DNA of 39,265 nt. Source: Thermodesulfovibrionia bacterium. Lineage in GTDB: Bacteria > Nitrospirota > Thermodesulfovibrionia > UBA6902. Position 1 is the stretch's first letter. Each line of letters starts with the position of its first letter. The stretch is taken from positions 1 through 39,265 of the forward strand of contig CALZMZ010000018.1 of the NCBI GenBank assembly GCA_945788685.1, read 5' to 3'. A program made the position numbers and the translations under genes. Shown one piece after another: positions 25,641 through 33,421 of the stretch. Below the pieces are notes generated by a model. It was not told where the DNA came from. It worked only from the letters and a program-made list of their open reading frames with translations, and searched no databases.

Positions 25641-26686
25641 CAGGGTGAGGGAGAGGAAGTCATCAGCCCGGCAGTCTCTTCAAAGTTGTACATTATGTTC
25701 ATATTCTGAACGGCTGACCCGGATGCTCCCTTAATAAGGTTATCTATTACACTGACAATAATCAGAGAAAATCCTTTGCCGGAACGTTTGTCAAGAAAGA
25801 CGGATATATCACAGAAGTTAGTGCCTTTCACTGCTTTTGTTGTTGGATAAAGACCGTTTTTCATTACCCTCACAAAAGGTTCCTTTTTATAATGTTCCCT
25901 GTACATTTTCTGAATTTCAGAAAGTTTCACCTTTTTATGTAACCTTACATATATGGTACTTAATATTCCCCGGTCCATGGGCATGAGATGCGGCGTAAAG
26001 ATAATCCTGACTTTCTTCTTTGAAAGACCGCTTAACTCCTGTTCAATCTCAGGGGTATGCCTGTGGACTGATATCCCATACGCCTTGACTGAGTCGTTTA
26101 CTTCACAGAACATAAAGGGCTGGGCAGGGTTTCGTCCTGCACCTGATGTCCCGGACTTGGAATCCACTATTATCGAATCAGTGTCTACATAGCCCAGGCC
26201 CATTATCGGTTCAAGCCCAAGAATTGCGCTGGTCGGATAGCATCCGGGATTAGCGATAATCGATGCTTTCCTGATCTTGTCCCTGTTTACTTCAGGGAGC
26301 CCATAAACAGCCTTTTTAAGAAATGCCGGAAACCGGTGAGGCGTTTTATACCAGGACTCATAAATGTGAGCGCTCTTCAGCCTGTAGTCTGCAGAAAGGT
26401 CTATTACTTTTTTTCCGGCTTTATGCAGGTCTGCAACTATCTTCTGGGAAGTCTTGTGGGGAAGACACAGAAAGAAAAGATCAGCTCTGTCAGTCAGGGT
26501 CTTAAGATTTAAAGATTCGAACTTTAATTCAGTATTACGGAAATGCAGAAATATATCAGAGATCCGTGATCCGGAAAGACGCTCTGATGTAACTGCACTT
26601 ACCTTTACTTCTGGATGTCCCAGAAGAAGCCTTAACAGCTCACACCCTGTATACCCACTTCCTCCTATGATTGCAACTTTTACCAT
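25640..26686 (-). CDS. argC: N-acetyl-gamma-glutamyl-phosphate reductase
   Basis: Third step of arginine synthesis: NADPH-dependent reduction of N-acetylglutamyl phosphate. The 348-residue protein has the nucleotide-binding start VKVAIIGGSGYTGCELLRLL, the catalytic cysteine in ANPGCYPTSA (~residue 148), SKSGTSGAGR and HRHTPEIEQEL. The usual C-terminus of the family (NMNIMYNFEETAGL) is followed here by seven extra residues (MTSSPSP), read from a CTCTCCCTCACCCTG sequence that also forms the junction with argJ. The ATG at 26686 fits the family start; a GTG at 26692 adds two residues. Confidence 0.95.
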   Translation of the reverse strand: MVKVAIIGGSGYTGCELLRLLLGHPEVKVSAVTSERLSGSRISDIFLHFRNTELKFESLNLKTLTDRADLFFLCLPHKTSQKIVADLHKAGKKVIDLSADYRLKSAHIYESWYKTPHRFPAFLKKAVYGLPEVNRDKIRKASIIANPGCYPTSAILGLEPIMGLGYVDTDSIIVDSKSGTSGAGRNPAQPFMFCEVNDSVKAYGISVHRHTPEIEQELSGLSKKKVRIIFTPHLMPMDRGILSTIYVRLHKKVKLSEIQKMYREHYKKEPFVRVMKNGLYPTTKAVKGTNFCDISVFLDKRSGKGFSLIIVSVIDNLIKGASGSAVQNMNIMYNFEETAGLMTSSPSP

Positions 26687-26737
26687 ATTCACGTTACCAG
26701 TCCGGTAATTTAAAAAATACCATTATATATTATTGGC

Positions 26738-26765
26738 AAATAAAAAGGCCCAGGTTTAGAACCTG
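26738..26765 (-). terminator. Intrinsic terminator of rplM-rpsI
   Basis: On the minus strand CAGGTT-CTA-AACCTG forms a perfect 6-bp stem with a 3-base loop, extended by GGCC and followed by TTTTTATTT. It lies 57 bases after the rpsI stop and before argC. Confidence 0.7.
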
Positions 26766-26821
26766 AACCTGCTCATTCAATAATTTTGAGTTTATACAAA
26801 CCTGAATCTTGGTCTGACTAA

Positions 26822-27214
26822 TTATCTCTTTGAGAACTGGAAACGTGCCCTGGCACCTTTGAGACCGTATTTTTTCCTCTCCACCGCTCTCGGGTCCCTT
26901 GTTAACAGCCCCTCTTTCTTAAGTTTTCCCCTGAAATCGGAATTCGCCATAACCAGCGCACGGGATATGCCATGCCTGATAGCAGATGCCTGTCCACTGT
27001 AACCTCCGCCCTTGACCCTGACACTAATATCATATTTTCCACTTACAGCAACTACATGTAATGGCTGCTGTACAATCATTTTCATGGTCTCATGAGGGAA
27101 ATACTGGGTCATCGGTTTTTTATTGATAACAATATTGCCTGTGCCGGCCTTCATGAAAACCTGTGCAATCGATGATTTTCTTCTGCCTGTTGCGTTATAT
27201 TCTATTTCTGCCAT
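26822..27214 (-). CDS. rpsI: 30S ribosomal protein S9
   Basis: The 130-residue product is full length for uS9. It has [20 protein letters not shown] near the start, [19 protein letters not shown] in the middle and the invariant end ARFQFSKR, whose last Arg reaches the P-site tRNA. AAGGAG lies 9 bases before the ATG, 13 bases after rplM. Confidence 0.98.
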   Translation of the reverse strand: MAEIEYNATGRRKSSIAQVFMKAGTGNIVINKKPMTQYFPHETMKMIVQQPLHVVAVSGKYDISVRVKGGGYSGQASAIRHGISRALVMANSDFRGKLKKEGLLTRDPRAVERKKYGLKGARARFQFSKR

Positions 27215-27227
27215 ATTTCAAGACTCC

Positions 27228-27665
27228 TTATTGGATATTTAAAGACAATTCTTCAGGGTTCTGCGCCTCATGCGGATGGTCCGCACCGCTATAGACTTTC
27301 AGTTTCTTGAACTGCTGTCTTCCAAGTGTGTTTTTTGGAAGCATGCCGCGGACCGCAGAATAGATTATCTTCTCAGGTGACTCTTTCATGATGTCTTTAG
27401 CTGTTTTAGACTTCAGACCGCCAGGATAACCTGAATGACGGTAATAAATCTTGTTCTCAAGCTTGTTTCCTGTGAATCTTACTTTGGCCGCATTGACTAT
27501 CACGACATAATCACCGGTATCAACATGAGGGGTAAATATCGGCTTGTTTTTCCCCCTTAAGATTGATGCTACCCTTGAGGCCAGTCTTCCCACTACAAGC
27601 CCGTCAGCATCTATGACATGCCATTTCTTAATAACATCTGTATTTTTTGCTGATATTGTTTTCAT
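27228..27665 (-). CDS. rplM: 50S ribosomal protein L13
   Basis: A 145-residue uL13 of normal length, with [44 protein letters not shown] and [14 protein letters not shown] in order. GCGAGGAA precedes the ATG. It is transcribed with rpsI from a promoter at 27708-27737. Confidence 0.98.
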   Translation of the reverse strand: MKTISAKNTDVIKKWHVIDADGLVVGRLASRVASILRGKNKPIFTPHVDTGDYVVIVNAAKVRFTGNKLENKIYYRHSGYPGGLKSKTAKDIMKESPEKIIYSAVRGMLPKNTLGRQQFKKLKVYSGADHPHEAQNPEELSLNIQ

Positions 27666-27707
27666 ATTTCCTCGCTATGTACATAATTATAAAGAATAGA
27701 ACATAAC

Positions 27708-27737
27708 ATGATAATGAAAAAATGCTTAATTTGTCAA
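27708..27737 (-). promoter_or_regulatory. Sigma-70 promoter of rplM-rpsI
   Basis: On the minus strand TTGACA (plus 27732-27737) and TATCAT (plus 27708-27713) are 18 bases apart. The start would be near 27701, giving a 36-base leader to rplM. Confidence 0.65.
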
Positions 27738-27782
27738 CATTATGGGAAATAATAAATTAATGGGATACAATAAAGACTGAAA

Positions 27783-27968
27783 TTAAACCCTGTCACATGA
27801 GCGGTGAGCCAGCTTTTCCCAGAAGTTCATGTCCAGCTCGTCTACATACTCATCAATGGAATAACTGTTGCTGCAATCCATGCAGCGCAATTTAACACCC
27901 CTTCAACCTATTTTCAATTCCAACTTGCCACTGCATTGTCTGCATTTCATTCCTGACTTTGACTTCAT
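27783..27968 (-). CDS. Small dual-CXXC protein with in-frame UGA: candidate selenoprotein
   Basis: From the ATG at 27968 the frame runs 61 codons to a TAA at 27783-27785 and is interrupted only by TGA at codon 22 (27903-27905). It has a perfect GGAGG ribosome site 8 bases before the ATG and a plausible promoter. The protein has CRQC (9-12), Sec/stop at 22, CMDC (29-32) and a helical tail (SIDEYVDELDMNFWEKLA...). The arrangement CXXC-x9-U-RGVKLRCxxC fits a family I know as dual CXXC motif small (seleno)proteins, where this site is Cys or Sec. A hairpin sits at the expected distance after the UGA. Function is unknown; a redox or metal-binding role is inferred. The alternative is a pseudogene broken by a nonsense change, but sequence on both sides of the UGA looks intact. 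Confidence 0.75.
27870..27902 (-). promoter_or_regulatory. Putative bacterial SECIS element
   Basis: On the minus strand, starting 17 bases after the UGA, GCTGCA-TGGAT-TGCAGC makes a perfect 6-bp stem with a 5-base loop containing GG. Bacterial SECIS hairpins lie right after the UGA with a G in the loop that SelB recognises. The hairpin also encodes the second CXXC motif, so it could exist for protein reasons alone. Confidence 0.55.
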
Positions 27969-28192
27969 CTATAAAACCTCCAATTATTTAACAGTATATT
28001 ATAGTTTAATTTTACATTAAAAGTGAATGCCCTGACATTCTTACCTGTATATTTTGTATATATTATGGGTTAGTAATTTATATTTAATATGCACTCTTTG
28101 CCGTTACAAAAATATCTGGTATTTTTTTGCGGTTAATAATTTTACCTCTTTTTATATTATATGGATTTTTATCAGGGCAAGGGTAGAATGAT
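27969..28192. other. Divergent promoter region for the selenoprotein and the 7TM kinase
   Basis: This 224-base AT-rich gap holds the minus-strand promoter at 27998-28027. Upstream of the kinase are several TATATT/TATTAT strings, but no clear -35/-10 pair can be chosen. Confidence 0.4.
27998..28027 (-). promoter_or_regulatory. Possible promoter of the dual-CXXC gene
   Basis: On the minus strand TTCACT (plus 28022-28027) and TATAAT (plus 27998-28003) are 18 bases apart. The start near 27990 leaves a short leader holding GGAGG. Confidence 0.45.
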
Positions 28193-30313
28193 ATGAATAT
28201 TAGTCAGCACCATTTAGTCGCTTTGCTGATTTCATCTGCTTCAATCTTAGTGTTGGCCCTTTTTGTTCTTTTTAAAGATCCCCGCAGGTATGTAAACAGG
28301 ATTTTTACTTTTTATTCCGTCTGTATTGTTCTGTGGAGCTTGGGGCAGGCTTACCTGATCAGTTCCACCGACCCTGTCGATATTAGTATTGCTGCTGTTT
28401 TACTTATTGCAGGAGCCATTTTAATTGCACCGGCCTTTGTCCATTTTGTATATTCATTACTTAAGCCTGATAATCCAGGAAACAGTCTGCTGACTGCACT
28501 ATATTCAGTCAGCATCATTTTTGTTGTTGCAACTGCATCTTCTTACATGCAAACGGGCCATCCTTCGGCTGAATTCAACATCAGCAGTTATCTTTTTTTT
28601 CCCTTGATTCTTTTCTGGACAGGATGCGTTGTTTACGCATTTAGTCAGTTGTTCAAGGCATATGTTCGCGCATCAGGCTTGCGAAGAATACAGCTGAAAT
28701 TCCTGATAACAGGATCTCTTATTGGATACAGTGGCGGGATGACGAACGTGCTGGCGGTTCTGGTGCCTGATATTACCCATATTAACCCGTTTGCTACATA
28801 TGCTGTTCCTGTCTATGGAGGTATCACAGCATATGCTATCTTCCGCTATCGTCTTATGGGCATCAACATTCCTTTGAAAAGGGGTATGGCATATTCTTTT
28901 TCAGCAGGTCTTCTTATGGGACTATTTGTAATCCTTGTTTTAACCGTAACAAATGCACTGTCAGTTTATACGCAGGTTGATTCTATTAAAATAAATTTAT
29001 TATCAGCAATTGTAATAGCCTTTCTTTTTAATCCTCTCAGGAACCGGTTCCAGATATTAATCGATAAAATATTTTATAAGAAAACGTACGATTATTATTC
29101 TATCCTTCAGAAAATCAGTTCCAGACTTTCTTCAATGTTTGACCTTCAGGAGATCTGTGACTTCATCGGAAATGAGGTCTGTACCGTCATGGGCCTCAGG
29201 AACATTTATGTGCTGTCATACGTTCCGGAAACAGGATACAGGGTTATTAGCAGAACCTCCATGAAACCCTCAATAAGACAGGGATACAAAGTTGGCAGTG
29301 ACAATAATGTTCATGAGCTGGATCTTGATCAGTCACTGGACATAGTAAGATACTATCTTAATTCCAGAGAAATTATTATTAAAGATGAGCTTTCCGGTCT
29401 GGAAAAAGATATTAAACCTGAACAGATAGAGTGCATAAACAGCACATTCAGGCTTTTTAACGGAGAGGTAATAGTCCCGGTACTGGTAGACCACAAACCC
29501 TCCTTTCTTCTGATGATCGGCGAGAAAATGTCCTGCGATATTTTTACAAGTGAGGATATTTCTTTGCTGGCCACCATATCAGAGCAAATGGCCATTGCCG
29601 TAAAGCATTCTGAGTTATATAAAGACAAGATACATTCAGAAAGACTGGCATCGATCGGTATGATGTCCGCTACTTTTGCACACGAAATCAGAAACCCTCT
29701 CACCTCACTGAAAACTTTTGCCCAGCTCATGCCCGAAAAATATAATGACAGAGAGTTCAGGAACACCTTTTCAAAAATCGTTGAAGGAGAGATCGAAAAA
29801 ATCGATGGACTTATCAAGGATTTACTCGATTTTTCCATACATAAGCAGGCATCACGCATGAACAATTTCAACCTTGTGTCTCTCGTAGATGAGACGGTTG
29901 AATATGTTAAGGGGAAAGCTCCCTATAATTTGGAAAAGATAACCGTGCAAAAAAAATATGATGACAACGAGATCCTCCTGACAGGTGATGCATCCAAACT
30001 TAACCAGGCGTTTGTAAACATAATAACCAATGGATATCAGTCAATGAACGGCAAAGGTCAGTTAACCGTAGATATTAATCCAAAAGGGAGAAATGTGGAA
30101 GTAATCATAACCGATACCGGAGAAGGCATTGAGCCGGATAGTATGTCAAAAATATTTGATCCTTTTGTGACAACCAAGGAGCTGGGAGTAGGTCTTGGGC
30201 TGGCCATCAGCAAGCGCATTATTGAAGACCATAATGGAGAGTTAAATGTTATAAGTTCTGTATCTGAAGGCACGAGCTTTACCATCACTCTCCCTGTACA
30301 GAACGGGTCATAA
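28193..30313 (+). CDS. 7TM-GAF sensor histidine kinase
   Basis: The 706-residue protein has seven or eight membrane helices (~1-285) of the 7TM histidine-kinase sensor type. A GAF-like domain follows (~295-470). Then comes a HisKA dimerisation domain with the phospho-accepting His497 in FAHEIRNPLTSLKT, and an HATPase domain. The HATPase shows the N box (NQAFVNIITNGYQSM), G1 (DTGEGIEPD), the F box (IFDPFVTTKE) and G2 (GVGLGLAISKRI). All catalytic motifs are intact. The layout resembles PrsK-type and related delta-proteobacterial sensors. It starts the signalling set; the signal is unknown. The ribosome site before the ATG (AGGGTAGAATGAT) is moderate. Confidence 0.92.
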   Translation: MNISQHHLVALLISSASILVLALFVLFKDPRRYVNRIFTFYSVCIVLWSLGQAYLISSTDPVDISIAAVLLIAGAILIAPAFVHFVYSLLKPDNPGNSLLTALYSVSIIFVVATASSYMQTGHPSAEFNISSYLFFPLILFWTGCVVYAFSQLFKAYVRASGLRRIQLKFLITGSLIGYSGGMTNVLAVLVPDITHINPFATYAVPVYGGITAYAIFRYRLMGINIPLKRGMAYSFSAGLLMGLFVILVLTVTNALSVYTQVDSIKINLLSAIVIAFLFNPLRNRFQILIDKIFYKKTYDYYSILQKISSRLSSMFDLQEICDFIGNEVCTVMGLRNIYVLSYVPETGYRVISRTSMKPSIRQGYKVGSDNNVHELDLDQSLDIVRYYLNSREIIIKDELSGLEKDIKPEQIECINSTFRLFNGEVIVPVLVDHKPSFLLMIGEKMSCDIFTSEDISLLATISEQMAIAVKHSELYKDKIHSERLASIGMMSATFAHEIRNPLTSLKTFAQLMPEKYNDREFRNTFSKIVEGEIEKIDGLIKDLLDFSIHKQASRMNNFNLVSLVDETVEYVKGKAPYNLEKITVQKKYDDNEILLTGDASKLNQAFVNIITNGYQSMNGKGQLTVDINPKGRNVEVIITDTGEGIEPDSMSKIFDPFVTTKELGVGLGLAISKRIIEDHNGELNVISSVSEGTSFTITLPVQNGS

Positions 30314-30393
30314 ATATTATAATATATAACTAACCCCGGATTAAGGCTGGATGTCTGTCTGGTTTTTATCATACTGGTTGTGAAAGATACATC

Positions 30394-32334
30394 ATGGAGT
30401 TACTGGCATTACTGAGCAACAATGAAAAATTAATTCTTGCAGTGGATACAGACAGCCTTGCACTGTCTGAGCAAAGGGAATTCCTGGAGCGATTTGACGA
30501 TGGCATGGCCCTTATTATTACTCATGAAGATACGGGGAGTCATGTTCAGAGTCTGCCGGATAGTGTTATCGGACATATTTCAGAAAAGGCCACACCGGAT
30601 GAATTTCTTAATGCTGTTGATGTTGCACTTGAAAAACAAAAACTTAAACGCAGGCTGGAATTATTAAAGCACTCAGACAGAACCGTTGCCAGCTCATATG
30701 ATCAGGGTTTTCATTCAGAAAAACCGGACAGGTCAACGGGTTTCATTGAACCACTGACTGCCGGTAAACTGGTTAATGAAAAAATCATAGTAAACTTCGC
30801 AAGGATGTTGACCGCCAGTTTTGACATGAGAAAGCTCCTTGAAACTTTCATGGATTCAGTAATGGAAATAGCCAGGGTAAGCAGAATGTCAGTACTGCTT
30901 AAGAACAAACAGGGATTTTATGTCAAAACTCAACACGGCCTTGATCCCTATATTGCCGATAATATAATCATCTCCCGGGACAGCGCCCTTGCTTCCTGGC
31001 TGGCAAAGACAGGACGTATCATTCACAAGCCTTTAAGTTTTATAGATAATTCCGCTGTTGATATTAAGAGTGATATGGAGGCCCTGCAATGCATGGTATC
31101 ATTCCCCATGATGTACAAGGGGAAGTTAATAGGAATATTTAATATAGACAGCAAGGTTACTGAAGATCCATTTCATAAGGAAGAACTGGAAATGATCTAT
31201 GTGTTATGTAATTATCTTGGTGCCGCTGTCAAGGACATAGACGTCTATCATCAGATGTGGTACCAGAAGGAGTTTACAAAAAACATATTATTGAGCATGA
31301 ACAGCGGAATGGTTGCAATAGACAAAGATGAGAAAATTACTTTTTTTAATAACCAGGCCTCAGAAATCCTTCACATTGATTCTGAAAGAATGTCAGGGAA
31401 AGATGTCAGGGCCCTGCCCTATCCTTTGGGAGACATTCTTTTGCGGACCATGGTGGCAGGCACATCATATAACAGGCACGAAGTGGAAATGGGCCGCGGT
31501 GGACTTTTTCTTGGCATTAACAGTTACAGGTTACAGGATGAGCACCAGGTCCCGACAGGGGCCGGGATAATTTTTTCCGACATCTCTGATTCAAAGAAGC
31601 TGGCTGAACAGAATAACAGGTCTGCAAGGCTGGATGCGGTCAATAACCTTGTGGCGAAAATTGCTCATGAAGTTAGAAATCCTCTTACATCCATACAGAC
31701 ATACATACAACTTCTGAGTGATAAGCTTACCGATGATGATCTTAACAATTTCTATCTCTCAACTGTCAAGGACTCAATTAATAAACTCACCGGTTTAATT
31801 GATAAACTGGTGACCTTCTCAAGTTCACAAAACTACAACATGAAGTATTATGATATTAGTGTCTTTATCAATGATTCTTTTGATTTTCTATCAAAAAACC
31901 TTCCCATGTCTCACAGGTTGTCCAGGATAGTAATAGATAAGCCCCTGTTTATCAATGTCGATAAGAGACAGATGATAAAAGCGATCTACTATTTAATTTC
32001 AAGCATCATTGATATGACACCAGAGGGGAACCTGATCCGGTTAGGTACGTATGGTACTAAACCGGATGATCATTTCGTTGAAATATCTATTGAATTCAGC
32101 AATACTGGTAAAGCCATAAAAGACAAAAAAGCATTGTTAAAACCATTGCTTGATATTGAACATCTGGGAACTGAACTGAATATACCGATCAGTCATAAAA
32201 TTATTGAAGCACATGACGGCAGTCTTGATATACGGTCATTTGATAATATAAATTCATTTATCATCAAGCTGCCTCTGGTTGAGAATAAAAACGTGCAGGT
32301 TCCTTCTGAAGGAGGACGGGCAAGTGGACAATAG
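30394..32334 (+). CDS. GAF-PAS histidine-kinase-like protein with degenerate ATPase domain
   Basis: This 646-residue soluble protein has a receiver-like N-terminal part (~1-95) without a clear phospho-acceptor. A GAF domain (~125-285), a PAS domain (~290-405, with GMVAIDKDEKITFFNNQASE) and a HisKA domain with His425 in IAHEVRNPLTSIQT follow. The C-terminal HATPase fold is worn down. The N box reads MIKAIYYLISSIIDM and lacks the catalytic Asn. No DxGxG box is seen (EFSNTGKAIKDK). The G2 position reads GTELNIPISHKIIEAH instead of GxGLGL. It may not bind ATP and could be a phospho-relay or scaffold partner of the kinase just upstream. It overlaps the next gene by 11 bases. Confidence 0.88.
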   Translation: MELLALLSNNEKLILAVDTDSLALSEQREFLERFDDGMALIITHEDTGSHVQSLPDSVIGHISEKATPDEFLNAVDVALEKQKLKRRLELLKHSDRTVASSYDQGFHSEKPDRSTGFIEPLTAGKLVNEKIIVNFARMLTASFDMRKLLETFMDSVMEIARVSRMSVLLKNKQGFYVKTQHGLDPYIADNIIISRDSALASWLAKTGRIIHKPLSFIDNSAVDIKSDMEALQCMVSFPMMYKGKLIGIFNIDSKVTEDPFHKEELEMIYVLCNYLGAAVKDIDVYHQMWYQKEFTKNILLSMNSGMVAIDKDEKITFFNNQASEILHIDSERMSGKDVRALPYPLGDILLRTMVAGTSYNRHEVEMGRGGLFLGINSYRLQDEHQVPTGAGIIFSDISDSKKLAEQNNRSARLDAVNNLVAKIAHEVRNPLTSIQTYIQLLSDKLTDDDLNNFYLSTVKDSINKLTGLIDKLVTFSSSQNYNMKYYDISVFINDSFDFLSKNLPMSHRLSRIVIDKPLFINVDKRQMIKAIYYLISSIIDMTPEGNLIRLGTYGTKPDDHFVEISIEFSNTGKAIKDKKALLKPLLDIEHLGTELNIPISHKIIEAHDGSLDIRSFDNINSFIIKLPLVENKNVQVPSEGGRASGQ

Positions 32335-33346
32335 CGATAAAATTCTTGTTATTGATGATGAACTCGCTCCGCGAGAATCAATACGTATGGTATTGAAGGA
32401 CAACTATAATGTTTTGACCGCTTCAGGTGCAGCGGAAGGTCTGGATATAATGGTTAAGGACCCTGTTGATCTGGTAGTTATGGATATAAAAATGCCAAAA
32501 ATGGATGGAATAACTGCATTGCAGCAGATCAAGAGCATACATCCTGATACTGAGGTTATTCTGCTTACCGCATATGCAAGTCTGGAAACTGCGAGGGACG
32601 CTATCCGCTTTGGTGCTTTTGACTACCTTATTAAACCTTTTGATAAGGATGATGTCCTGATGATCGTTGAGAAGGGACTTGAAAAGAGACGCACCAATGC
32701 CGGACTCAAACTGGAAAGAGATAAACTGCTGGACAAAACATCCAGACTGGAAAGTCAGATCAGTGAGGCCCGGTCAAATATAATGAATTATTATGATGGG
32801 ACTGTTAAGGCCCTGATCTACACTATTGACGCCAAAGACCACTATACATTTAATCATTCCAACAGGGTTGCTGCGCTGGCATCAGCCATGGCTAAAGTAA
32901 TGGGTGTTCCCCAGCATACGATTAAGGGACTTGAGCATGCTGCCTCGATTCACGATATAGGGAAAATTGGTATTGAGGAAAGCATTCTCAGAAAGAAAGG
33001 ACGTCTCACACCTGAAGAATATGCAGAAGTGAAAAACCATCCTGCAATCGGGGCAAGGATAGTAAAGTCAGTTCCATTTCTGGAAGAAGCTGTTCCGGTT
33101 ATTCTGTATCATCATGAACGATATGATGGTACCGGATATCCTGAAGGGTTCAAAAAATCCCAGATCCCTCTTTCAGCCAGAATTGTTCTTGTTGCTGACG
33201 CGGTAGATGCAATGATGAGTGACAGGCCATATAGAAATGCACTTCCTGTAGAACAGGTTATGAGTGAACTCTTGCACTACTCCGGCACCCAGTTTGATCC
33301 GGAAATTACAAGCATTATTTTAAACGGTGATGTTCCTCTTCAGTAA
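32324..33346 (+). CDS. Response regulator with HD-GYP output domain
   Basis: The 340-residue protein has a receiver domain (~5-120, with IDDE, phospho-acceptor Asp54 in VVMDIKMPKMDG, LLTAYAS and the Lys in YLIKPF). A coiled-coil linker (~122-155) and an HD-GYP domain (~158-340) follow, with HNHSNRV-like His178, HDIGKIGI (210-217), HHERYDGTGYP (263-273) and DAVDAMMSDRPYR. HD-GYP domains hydrolyse cyclic di-GMP, and all motif residues are present. The GTG start at 32324 has GGAGG 8 bases upstream and overlaps the previous stop. It is probably the target of the kinases at 28193 and 30394. Confidence 0.93.
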   Translation: MDNSDKILVIDDELAPRESIRMVLKDNYNVLTASGAAEGLDIMVKDPVDLVVMDIKMPKMDGITALQQIKSIHPDTEVILLTAYASLETARDAIRFGAFDYLIKPFDKDDVLMIVEKGLEKRRTNAGLKLERDKLLDKTSRLESQISEARSNIMNYYDGTVKALIYTIDAKDHYTFNHSNRVAALASAMAKVMGVPQHTIKGLEHAASIHDIGKIGIEESILRKKGRLTPEEYAEVKNHPAIGARIVKSVPFLEEAVPVILYHHERYDGTGYPEGFKKSQIPLSARIVLVADAVDAMMSDRPYRNALPVEQVMSELLHYSGTQFDPEITSIILNGDVPLQ

Positions 33347-33421
33347 CTGAATAAATCCGGGGCATTCTTGCTGTTTATCAGACTCTCACGCACCAATCTT
33401 ATCTTTCCCGTTCAGAAATGC

